A DNA stretch of 64,000 nt from Amborella trichopoda (lineage: Eukaryota; Streptophyta; Magnoliopsida; Amborellales; Amborellaceae), in the NCBI RefSeq assembly GCF_000471905.2, contig NW_006494789.1:8835116-8899115 (forward strand), read 5' to 3'. The position numbers and the translations under genes are program-made. The notes under the pieces are model-generated. The model made no database searches. It saw nothing but the letters and a program-made list of their open reading frames with translations, and had not been told where the DNA came from. Position 1 is the first letter of the stretch; every line of letters begins with the position of its first letter. This document shows, piece by piece, positions 57,101 to 64,000 of the stretch.

Positions 57101-60100
57101 CCGGTTTCAACGGGACTAAGTATCCTCACTGGTTTGATGAGTTCGTGATAACATTAGATTTTGTTGACTTTTCATAATATAGCCATGTTGTTTAAGTTCT
57201 GGTTTTCAGTGTATGGGGAATCTGATGCCCTTACCCATGTCTGGCACTAATACATGTACCTGTCCCATGCAACATAGGTTTCGGTTGCTCTGGTGGGTGG
57301 CACTATTATGCTATATTTTGATGGATGTTAGTGTGGTGATTCAGGCCTGGCAGGTACAGGTGAGATTTATAAGGATGAAGAAACCAGCAAGCTTAAAGCG
57401 ATTCGCTAACATTAGTGGAAGCTTGTGCGTAAGTTATAGGGATTTTCTTTTCCCTTTAAGGGTCAATTTGTAGTTAGGAGTGCGATTGTGTGAATGTCAT
57501 AAGATGGACCATAAAGTGTTCTTTATTCCGTGGAGGTCCGCGCGATTTTAGTGAGATCTTTGACATTTGTGACGCAATGGATGTGACCTTTGTGCACATT
57601 CTTAGGGGAACTAACTAGGTGGTTGATACCCTTGCTAATCCAGGGGTTCTTCAAGAGTAGCTATTTTTGACATGGTCTCATTGTTGGTTTCCTTGGATGT
57701 TGCCTTAAAATCTCAATCTTATTTTTGAGTTTCTTTGCAGTATTAGTTAGGAATGAATTTTTTTTTTGATGTTTATTTAGGAATGAACTTTTTTGTTGAT
57801 AATAAAAACGTTCAATTTCTTTTCATAAAAACCATACATATGTAGACGTAAAGCAAGCATCTTGGGAGCATAAGGTCTAGGTCATCTACAATGTGGTGCA
57901 GGACCAGGTTTAGTTATGAAACTGATGGTGGTAATGGTTGAGTCCTTATCATGGGATTTGATAATGCTTGTGAAGCTTTGAGAAAAATATTCTACATTCC
58001 AACATGCATGGGATTTAGATAGCAGACTTGTGAGTACAATTTATTTTGGCATATTCCAGGGCTCCTCTTCATTTGGTTTTGGTTTAAGATATTGTTAGCA
58101 CTATTTTTTTGGGCTGCTATTGCCAATCTTTTTAACTTGCAGGACATTGGTCCTCTTTGATAGCATTTACATTTTTTTGTGTGATGAAGTTGCTTGATCC
58201 CCCATATAGATATATTATATCTCAGCATATTTATGAAAAAGAGGATGTTCTATCTGGCTCAATTGCTAATCATGTATTGTAGAGAGTAAATCTTTAGGTA
58301 GGAACTATAGTTCCCATGCCTGTGCTATCCAGGCTTCGGCAAGAAAGAGGCAAAGGACCAGCAGGAACATGCAATCGACTCTTTCGATGGGCGGGCCTCA
58401 CCAATTATTTGGGAACCAGCTGGTTCCAACCTTTTCTTAGGTTAGTCATCTGTGAATTTTTCTTTTCTTTTTTGTCAGTCAATTCCTGGTGGGGTTAATT
58501 GTTTCTAAATCAAACTAATGGATGATAAGCTGGTTTTTGGATGCTAATCCATAGTTGTTGGAACAGTAGCAGAATTGGGATCAGGAGTGTAGAATTGTGA
58601 AAGGCTAGAAGATCCCATGGCTTGGGATCAATGGCAGGATAGGGAGCAGGATTGGGATTAGGAGTGTGGAATTGTGAAAGGCTAGAAGTTCCCATGGCTT
58701 GGGATCAGTAGCAAGATCGGGAGCAGGATTGGGATCAGCAGCATGGAATTGTGAAAGGCTAGAATATCCTATGGCTTGGGAGTGCCATTTGTACATTGTA
58801 TATGTTGGGGATTGAGATCCTCAAATCTTGGGGATCTCAATCCCAACATTTTGGGGATCTCAATTGCAACCTTTTGGAGGTCTTGCTCTGAACCTTAAAA
58901 AGGACATACACTCTAGGATTTATATAAAAAGTATATATAGTTTAGGACTATATATAATTTTTAAAATTGGGATGTCTTTATCTATAGCTGGCTTGCAATG
59001 CAACTATATTAAAGATATAGTTGCACCGCTTGCTGGTTATAAATAAAGAAAATCATTGTTGGGATTCACTGGCAACTATGTACTAGTTTTGGTTGCCATC
59101 AGAGTATGAGATCCTTGTTTTATGAGGTAATAGTAGATGGAATTTGTTTGACCTTCTCCTACTAAACCAATAGTGTGTTGTTTCTTTTCTGTTTCAATTT
59201 TGATGATGCATTATTAACATCTTTTGATTATTAGCTTGCATTATTAACTGTTTTGAACGTTATCCAACGATTCTTCTTTTGTATCTTTGATGACAGTTAT
59301 TAAACACTGCTTTAGTTTACTGGTCTAGCTTGGTTGGTTGATGATTTTCTCATTGTCTTACTTGGATTTTTTTTTTTGCATTGACTGTTTTCTATGCATG
59401 TGAACCCTGGCTACGTGTTCCTTGTTTAGTGCGCCTTGATGGCATGATCTCTCATTGTTTTCTTTGCTGAGGAAATTGTATGCAATAATTCCAAGAATGA
59501 AAAGTTGTATGCTCGTGAAGTATATTTCATATTTGTATCATGCTTTGCATATGAAATTGTTGTCATTGCATATGAAATTGTTGTCATTGGACATTCAAGA
59601 AATACAGTATTGGTCACATTTATGCTCTCATATTTCAGGAATCTCTTGTCCTGTTGGATATTTTTGTCTCTTACAATGTTTCAAATTGAATTCTCCAGCA
59701 ACTTACTCATAATACATGCAATCAGGCCCTGATAGCACTTTAAGACATGGAGCTTGGGTGGATGATTGCTGGATTCTAGGGGTTATTGATGATCTGCATA
59801 ACCTGTTCTTTATCAATTCAAATGCTGAGGTGATGACAAGGGTTACTGAAAATCAGCTTAAAATGCTGGCGCCAAGTGTTGGTCTTTTTCTGCAAGATAC
59901 TTCCGATGATAAAGGCTCCTCTTTGTAAGTCTTTGTTATTGACTGAGCCATCAAAAATGCAGTTCGTTCATTGACTGCATTAAGGTTTTATGTGTTGCTT
60001 AAAAATTCTGAGACATTCAATGCCAGTTAAGGGAAATGATTCTTTATGCAGGTGCTCCTTCAACATTCTGACATCAGATGGTATCCTTCATCGTGTCGAG

Positions 60101-61421
60101 GTTGATCATGGGCGACATGCTTTTGTGGCCACTTTGTGTACGTCACATAGCCAACCTGCATTAAAGCAATGCCCATCAATTATATCATGCTTGGACTTCC
60201 ATCCAGAACTTTCTTTGCTTGTCCTAGTTGGTCCAGCAGCAGCTTCTGGGAAGTTTAGAGGGACTGCAGGTAATTTTCACTTTTATATCATTAGTATTTG
60301 CATATCTTTGTTGCTTATCCTTGTTATACTTTTTGTCTGTGTGTGTGGGTGTGTCCTGAACAATGTGTTTCCAAAGATACATGGTTAGTGGTTTAGCTTT
60401 TATGGATTGTTTTAATTTATCCTTTTGTTTTAGGGTTACATTTCCTTTACATCTGCCAAGTGACGAGCAAAGGAGATCTGGAACCTGTCATATTCTCTAC
60501 TCATTTTGAAGGTTTATTTTCTATGCCCAAGAGTCATGGAGGACCATTTATAAGTCCAAAAGTGGAAATTTCACCGCATGGACGACATATAGCTGTGCTA
60601 GATATGGGAGGAAGCTTGGGTGTTTTCAATGTGGACCACGAGCTACGTACGCTTTCCCCTATTACTTTCATGGAGCCATTGACACCTGAAGGACAAAATA
60701 TGCATGATATTCTAGATTTTACCTGGTGGTCGGAACATGCTCTTATTATAGCAAAGAGGACTGGCATTGTCACAATACTTGATATCCCCCGTGGTGCAAA
60801 ACTTCTCAATTGCGAACCAAGGTTTTCCATGCCTGTCTTTCAACAAGTTAGGGATTGTGTTGGGCATGCTTTTCTTCTTGACAGATATTTAGCATCTGAC
60901 GAGATACAGCAGAAGATTTCATTTGAGACTGGAGAAAATAGAGCTGTTAAGGATATTGTTCAGGTTCTTGATGACAAGCATGTTGGTCTGGATGCAGCTG
61001 GATTAGGGTGGACACTGATATCATTATCAGAAAGATCAGTTTCAGAAATGTACAAAATACTGCTCAATAGGCAGCAGTATACAATGGCATTAAAATTTGC
61101 AGCTTGTCATGGGTTGGATAAAGATGACGTCCTTAAAGCACAATGGATGCAATCCGATCATGGTTCTGAAGCAATAAATGTGTTTCTATTAAAAATTGAG
61201 GATCAAAGTTTTTCCCTTTCAGAATGTATTCGTGTAATAGGACCAACCGAAGATGCTGTTAATGCTTTACTTTCTCATGGGCTTCATATTACAGAAGAGT
61301 ATAAATTTGAAGAGTCTACAGATAATCAATGCAGGATGGTTTGGGATTTCAGGATGATTAGGCTTCAGTTATTGCAGTATCGAGACAGACTGGATACATT
61401 TTTGGGGATAAATATGGGCAG
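48064..61421 (+). CDS. MIP2: MAG2-interacting protein 2 (NBAS/Sec39 family), N-terminal part; six exons, runs off the window
   Basis: In Arabidopsis MIP2 works with MAG2 and MIP1 in an ER tethering complex (related to yeast Dsl1 and animal NRZ) that captures Golgi-derived vesicles and is needed for storage protein export from the ER. Exons: 48064-48159, 48330-48375, 48926-49099, 59726-59924, 60052-60269, 60434-61421. All junctions are GT-AG and the phases 0, 1, 1, 2, 1, 2 agree, giving about 573 residues. Recognisable stretches are 'RILYETCYHASS', 'GIKQLKGKWDNY', 'GNKITILWKDDNYTEPHGIF', 'WILGVIDDLHNLFFI', 'SFNILTSDGILHRVEV', 'ILDFTWWSEHALIIAKRTG', 'ALKFAACHGLDKDDVLKAQW' and 'DRLDTFLGINMGR'. 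These form the N-terminal beta-propeller-like region; the Sec39 domain (family length about 2400 residues) must lie to the right. The start was chosen as the only Met before the conserved 'LYET' motif. The third intron is 10,626 bases. No stop or shift is visible in the exons, so the gene looks functional. Confidence 0.9.
48330..48375 (+). CDS. MIP2: MIP2 exon 2
   Basis: A 46-base exon, 'DENSKKGILSFLPFQ' plus one base, with donor GTGAGT. The acceptor is a doubled site TAGCAG, so the exon could also begin at 48327 with one more glutamine. Confidence 0.8.
48926..49099 (+). CDS. MIP2: MIP2 exon 3
   Basis: A 174-base exon beginning 'GIKQLKGKWDNYMQQKPLKK' and ending in 'EPHGIFI' plus one base, with donor GTAAGG. 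The frame stays open for another 160 bases into the intron, but that part is not conserved-looking. Confidence 0.9.
50838..51762 (+). mobile_element. Small LTR fossil with gag only (gypsy-type gag)
   Basis: The sequence 'ttttgcctcttttctttatt' followed by 'ttcctgcatcaaat' stands at about 50841-50876 and again at about 51725-51762, like the 3' ends of two LTRs. The first is followed at once by 'tggtaacggagcc' (50877-50889), close to an initiator-Met primer site. Upstream 'cctatataagttttgg' (about 50758-50773) looks like an LTR TATA box. In between, 51040-51480 encodes a gypsy-type gag ('MVLRRGRGGGIHLD', 'DTLDFEGKSKPDDFIDWLN', 'FLDYVSENKKAK'). No polymerase follows. The full LTR start is not defined. 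Broken, old. Confidence 0.6.
51487..51590 (+). repeat. Third copy of the dispersed repeat seen at 10050-10440
   Basis: 'aatgcattttgtaacgcat', 'tatctagacggtctatttt' and 'ctttggagcttgaaattt' align with both copies near 10.1-10.4 kb. It sits inside the gag-only fossil, so it either belongs to the element or inserted in it. Confidence 0.5.
52480..53640 (-). mobile_element. BED/hAT-type DNA transposon remnant
   Basis: On the minus strand the order is: a BED-finger-like tail ('GIKNAHRRKPTKGIAHIGG', 'NARPCPSV') at about 53590-53430; 'WSPYNAHCIDQMLEANLELK' and 'TKFTDNHSLILNEAT' at about 53070-52950, matching the 'WTPCAAHC(I)D' and 'NHS' motifs of plant hAT transposases of the DUF659 type; then, across a frame change, 'FWDKCNEIVAASLPLPHSYA' and 'VLRIVDLDVKPIMRFLYAAL' at about 52740-52620, ending 'KVWRVI' before a stop. 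Several stops and at least one shift show it is inactive. A 169-base retroinsert lies inside it (53166-53334). The terminal inverted repeats were not found. Confidence 0.7.
53166..53334 (-). mobile_element. Short retroinsert (SINE-like or LINE 3' end) with 15-bp target duplication
   Basis: A 169-base insert stands between two copies of ACTGTGCCTCTTATT (53151-53165 and 53335-53349). On the minus strand the insert ends in a run of A ('ttacccaaaaaaaaa'), as expected of a target-primed retrotransposition product. It has no coding capacity; I could not identify clear A and B boxes, so a truncated LINE tail is equally possible. Confidence 0.7.
53895..54330 (+). mobile_element. Copia fragment (end of reverse transcriptase / RNase H)
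   Basis: Two adjacent frames carry 'KYVLDLLQQMGMLESGPTVT', 'HPNQYQRIVDKL' and 'HKPHLDVVYQILTYLKFALG', then 'QGVFFSNQGHPNVAVYTNAE'. These are the conserved steps of copia polymerases ('KY..DLL...GM....', 'Y..LVGKLIYL', 'A..RILRYLK', 'V.GYSDAD'). No LTR is visible next to it. Broken. Confidence 0.8.
54512..54825 (+). repeat. Direct repeats of about 49 bp on both sides of the foldback element
   Basis: 'aaataaatatgaataataaa' and 'tttgaaataggaaaatg' with 'tttcacttgt' run 54512-54560 and again 54775-54825, identical over about 49 bases. This is far longer than a transposon target duplication. Confidence 0.9.
54571..54774. mobile_element. 204-bp foldback element (near-perfect hairpin)
   Basis: Left arm 'aagagtaatgatcctatgag', continuing 'accctcccacacccat', is matched at the right by 'atgggtgtgggagggt' and 'ctcataggatcattactctt'. 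The arms are about 90 bases with few mismatches ('gatcctttggggtcct' against 'aggaccccaaaggat'), with a short loop. It has no coding capacity. It is a MITE-like element whose superfamily I cannot name. Confidence 0.8.
55600..56163 (+). repeat. 297-bp-period tandem duplication in intron 3
   Basis: The block from 'gtgagagattc' through 'tagcccttcttttgcag'-like sequence, 'gggttcaagagttggtcctt' and 'agctctacccaatctt' occupies 55600-55865 and 55897-56163, with only a few differences. A 30-base linker with 'tgatatcaccctgacaaagt' in a shortened extra copy separates them. Confidence 0.85.
58568..58780 (+). repeat. 77-bp tandem repeat, 2.8 copies
   Basis: Units start 'agcagaattgggatcagga' at 58568, 'agcaggattgggattagga' at 58645 and 'agcaggattgggatcagca' at 58722, exactly 77 bases apart. 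Each carries 'gaattgtgaaaggctagaa' and 'cccatggcttggga'. They differ slightly. A small palindrome ('ggggattgagatcc' / 'ggatctcaatccc') follows at about 58806-58848. Confidence 0.9.
59547..59588 (+). repeat. 21-bp duplication
   Basis: 'gcatatgaaattgttgtcat' plus 't' occurs at 59547-59567 and 59568-59588 without mismatch, some 140 bases before exon 4. Confidence 0.9.
59726..59924 (+). CDS. MIP2: MIP2 exon 4
   Basis: A 199-base exon after acceptor 'gcaatcag', reading '(G)PDSTLRHGAWVDDCWILG' and on to 'DTSDDKGSS', with donor GTAAGT. The frame is open upstream of the acceptor but is intronic there. Confidence 0.9.
60052..60269 (+). CDS. MIP2: MIP2 exon 5
   Basis: A 218-base exon, '(L)CSFNILTSDGILHRVEVD' to 'GPAAASGKFRGTA' plus one base, acceptor 'tttatgcag', donor GTAATT. 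Confidence 0.9.
60434..61421 (+). CDS. MIP2: MIP2 exon 6
   Basis: A 988-base exon reading '(G)LHFLYICQVTSKGDLEPV' to 'DTFLGINMG' plus two bases, donor GTGAGT. The Met at 60460 is internal, not a start. Opposite-strand frames here are shadows. Confidence 0.9.
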
Positions 61422-64000
61422 GTGAGTGACGTTTGTTTCTTGCTATCATTCTTTTTCGTTAGTAGTTTTGAGTGGGTTAAACTTTTTGTATACATGATAG
61501 TAGTTCTTTGAAGGACTTTTGACGTCACATTTTCTGTCTCTATGCAAACTATAACATTTGTGAATGTTGGTTAACAATTGCTTGTAAACAGTATTGTTGT
61601 TGAATGCAAAAGTTGCGACTTTGTGCTATTAGTGTTGCTTGAATAAATACCCATAAAAGTAGTGCTATTTACTTTTTAGCTTGTGCTGGTGCTGCTTATT
61701 TTAACGTGCGCTCAGGTTAGTTGTGTTTTGGTATTTAGTGTAGAGGTGGTAACACTAGTGCTTGAATTTTAATTAGGTTTTTCTAATCTTAGCATGTGCC
61801 TTTTGAATGGTTATTCGTATGAAAACTGGAACATTGATGAGTGTTGGTTAAGATTTGTCACTGATAATGCTGATTTGTGCTGCTATGTGCGGGTTGTGTC
61901 AATTTGATTTTTATTTTTATTCTTAGTTTTTGTACTCCAATTTGGATAAGGCGAAAATTTAAATTGCACAGTCGAACAAGCAACATCAAGCTTGCATTAA
62001 ATACTGTAAATGAGTAGAATTGACCAAACGCTTACCTCGTTGTGGATTCGGACCGTCCTGTGTTGGTGTCCCAAACCCTCTTAGCCAACCTGATGTTTTG
62101 GATATTGGGAGGATCCCCGTATTCTCCTACGATGCCTCGCGAGAGCTGGGCTTTCGGAATGTGCCCCAACTTTCTCCCAAAAGGGGGGGTGAATTTTTCC
62201 CAATCCCCGAGTAGCCCCCAAGGTTTTTAGGTTGTTTCTCTTGGGGGCATGGAGGAGGGGTACCTAGTATCCTACACTCAAGGGCTTTGGAATGTGGGTA
62301 CATTTTTCTTTATTTTGCTTGCCTAAGGGGTAATTTGGGTGCTTTTGCCTAACTAGGATTAGGGTTTGGGTGTAGAGACTTAACTAGTGTTGGGCTTAGG
62401 CTTAGGGTTTCTTTCACTCCAGGCTTTCTCTTCTAGAATTCCTGAGTGTCAAAACTCAACAAATGAATCTCCTAAAACATGAGGTGCTTATGGCCTTATG
62501 TAACAAAGGTCCCAAACATGGGTGGATTACTAACTTTCTAGGAATTGATGTTGGATTATCAATTTGCATTCCCATCCAAACTCGAACGAGCAAGGTTTGG
62601 GAGTCCTCCATTTCCATAACCCCCAAGATGCACGTTGTCAGAAAGCTTATGAAGTATAGAACAGCACGTCTGAACCCCATATCGAATCTCCACGGTGTTC
62701 TGAAAAAATTAGCCATATAAAATAACTAAAATCGCTGTTTTGGCAGAATTTTGGGCTTATTTTTTCTACAAAAATTAATTTTCAAATAGTATGCTACAGC
62801 CCCAATTCTTTAGTAAACGCGACCCAGTGACATTGGAATGTCATGAAACTTCGGAGTTGAGGTTTTCTAGTCACCTGATTTCATGTGCGAGGGTTTAAGC
62901 CCATTAGAGGCCAATTTCTAGGGGTTCCTTTGTATATTTGGTCTCTTTTCTATGCTCCACTGCCTGTATATCTGGTCCATAGATGGTCCATAGATTGTTT
63001 CTGCTATACCTTCCCTGTCCAGCATTGTTTTGAGCTGAAACTTGGGGGATATTTTTGGGGTATTGAGGACTATCTTGAGGCTCTATTTGGGGTCGGGTTG
63101 CATCCATTTTCATCACCTTTAATCATAGCCCTTTATTACACACTCCATGGTAGATTTGGGTCATAACTGACTCCAAAACCGACGGTTCTTATTCGGGAAG
63201 TCCTCTATCATACAAAACGTGGAACCCCAGAGTTTGGGCTGGAATTGCATCCGTTTGTGGGTGATTCCACCATTTTCTGTGTTTCTGGCAGATTTCTGGC
63301 ATGTGTGTCACCAAATTCCTAATGGGGTTGACAACCCCACCCATTTGCGATCTGTGGGCCGTCCTTTTATTGGGAACCATCTCCGACCTTTGAAGGAGTT
63401 TTGGGATGAGATGATCCATGAATACCCGTCCTCCGGTTTCAAATGGTAATATAGCACGGGTATGTCATATGCTGTAAAATACATGCAAACAGTAAAAAAC
63501 AGCATTGTTGTAGAATTTATTAGATTCACACTTTCTAGTGCGTTATAGTAACTTCTCGACATTAATATAGCTGATAGAAAGATATATACTTGAGTTAATT
63601 TTGTAGCATTATTTATGTCATCTTTGCCTTATTGTGTGTTGAATTTCAGTTTTTCAGATATATATATATATATATATATATAAGGAAAGTCTTCCCAACG
63701 GCTATAGGCAAAAATGAACAGTGATTTCGCCTACCCTCATCACCGTCCAAAGTTCATCGCACGATCACGATTTTTCGGTCGTATTTTATTTTTCATTTTT
63801 TTTCTACGAATCGGAATGATCTGAAATTTGGAGCGTGTGTACATCTTAGTGAGGCGCATCTAATAAAAAAAAAAAAATTCGCCAAAAACAATTTGACCAA
63901 AATACCACTGAAAATTTTCTAGGGTATTTTGGTCAATTTTTTTATGTAAAATATGTTTTTGATATTTTTCGTAGATTCGACTATTTTTTATGAACACACG
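61422..64000 (+). other. MIP2 intron 6, continues past the window
   Basis: More than 2.5 kb after the donor GTGAGT without any segment that resembles the next part of MIP2. From about 62000 to 63560 the texture changes to retroelement-like, moderate-GC DNA with repeated words ('gtgtcccaaaccc', 'gggttgcatccattttc' / 'ggaattgcatccgtttg'), but LTR ends were not found. Several 60-95 codon frames on both strands have no recognisable content. A (TA)n tract lies at 63658-63682. Confidence 0.5.
63684..64000. mobile_element. Foldback (MITE-like) element, cut by the window end
   Basis: The centre is an inverted repeat: 'ttgaccaaaatacc' at about 63893 faces 'ggtattttggtcaa' at about 63923. It is extended by AT-rich arms, then 'ctacgaatcggaatgatct' on the left and 'cgtagattcgactattttt' on the right. 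The left border is probably at the (TA)n tract; the right border lies beyond the window. The centre resembles that of 13543-14017. Confidence 0.5.

Larger units (their letters stand above)
49100..59725 (+). other. MIP2 intron 3 (10.6 kb), with transposon remains
   Basis: It joins 'EPHGIFIG' to 'PDSTLRHGAWVDD', in the same order as in plant MIP2 proteins. Within it lie a gag-only LTR fossil, a BED/hAT remnant with a small retroinsert, a copia fragment, a foldback element and three tandem duplications, each annotated. A patch near 49505-49560 with paired 'gactcggacttgcc'-like words and one at 56840-57120 with 'accggtcggttgagacc' / 'ggtctgaccggtttcaac' look like further small elements. The pieces between 49700-50500, 55090-55590, 56200-58560 and 58850-59540 show no gene. 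Confidence 0.85.

Noticed and set aside
60534-60830. 98-codon frame on the minus strand
   Set aside because: It is the antisense shadow of MIP2 exon 6.
60460-61425. The Met at 60460 as the start of a separate gene
   Set aside because: Codons upstream to 60434 continue the MIP2 protein in phase with the preceding exon.
62456-62720. Opposing 85-86 codon frames as a gene in MIP2 intron 6
   Set aside because: Both strands are open over the same bases and neither shows recognisable motifs; repeat-like surroundings.

Overview
The window is nuclear DNA of a flowering plant. The evidence is a spliced plant gene with GT-AG introns, several plant LTR retrotransposon lineages with their primer-binding sites, plant-type LINE and hAT pieces, and the lack of any dense gene layout. 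The species cannot be named. A 10.6-kb intron full of old transposons suggests a large, repeat-rich genome. There are two assembly gaps: 19787-19806 (20 N) and 43777-44492 (716 N).

The only convincing functional host gene is at the right end, on the plus strand, and runs off the window. It is the N-terminal part of the plant NBAS/Sec39-family protein known in Arabidopsis as MAG2-INTERACTING PROTEIN 2 (MIP2), an ER tethering-complex subunit for Golgi-to-ER vesicles. I could place six coding exons (48064-48159, 48330-48375, 48926-49099, 59726-59924, 60052-60269, 60434-61421) whose reading phases all agree. The third intron is 10,626 bases long and holds a gag-only LTR fossil, a BED/hAT transposon remnant with a small retroinsert inside it, a copia fragment, a foldback element and several tandem duplications. 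The second host gene is a broken F-box gene at about 39560-40670.

Everything else is mobile DNA or unclassified intergenic DNA. From left to right: an LTR of a Tat/Ogre-like family (1-2693), unclassified DNA with an irregular GCC/GTC-rich array (about 4990-5640), a LINE ORF2 remnant (about 6250-7125, minus), AT-rich DNA, a small LINE zinc-binding fragment (about 11060-11185), a large foldback element (13543-14017), and a copia long LTR plus gag (15062-18190).

Next comes one very large non-autonomous LTR element on the minus strand (18795-39493). Its LTR is about 3.7 kb, its primer-binding site is of tRNA-Arg type as in Tat/Ogre elements, and its 7-kb interior holds satellite-like arrays but no recognisable polymerase gene. 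A Tekay/Del-like gypsy element (30004-37790, minus) sits nested inside its 5' LTR. After the F-box pseudogene come a second GCC/GTC-rich array, a copia element (42530-46148), and the promoter region of MIP2.

The best candidates for something undescribed are the large non-autonomous element with arrays in both its LTR and its interior, the gag-only mini-element, a foldback element lying between 50-base direct repeats, and the layered insertions in the long MIP2 intron. I saw no CRISPR array, bacterial operon, rRNA or tRNA gene.
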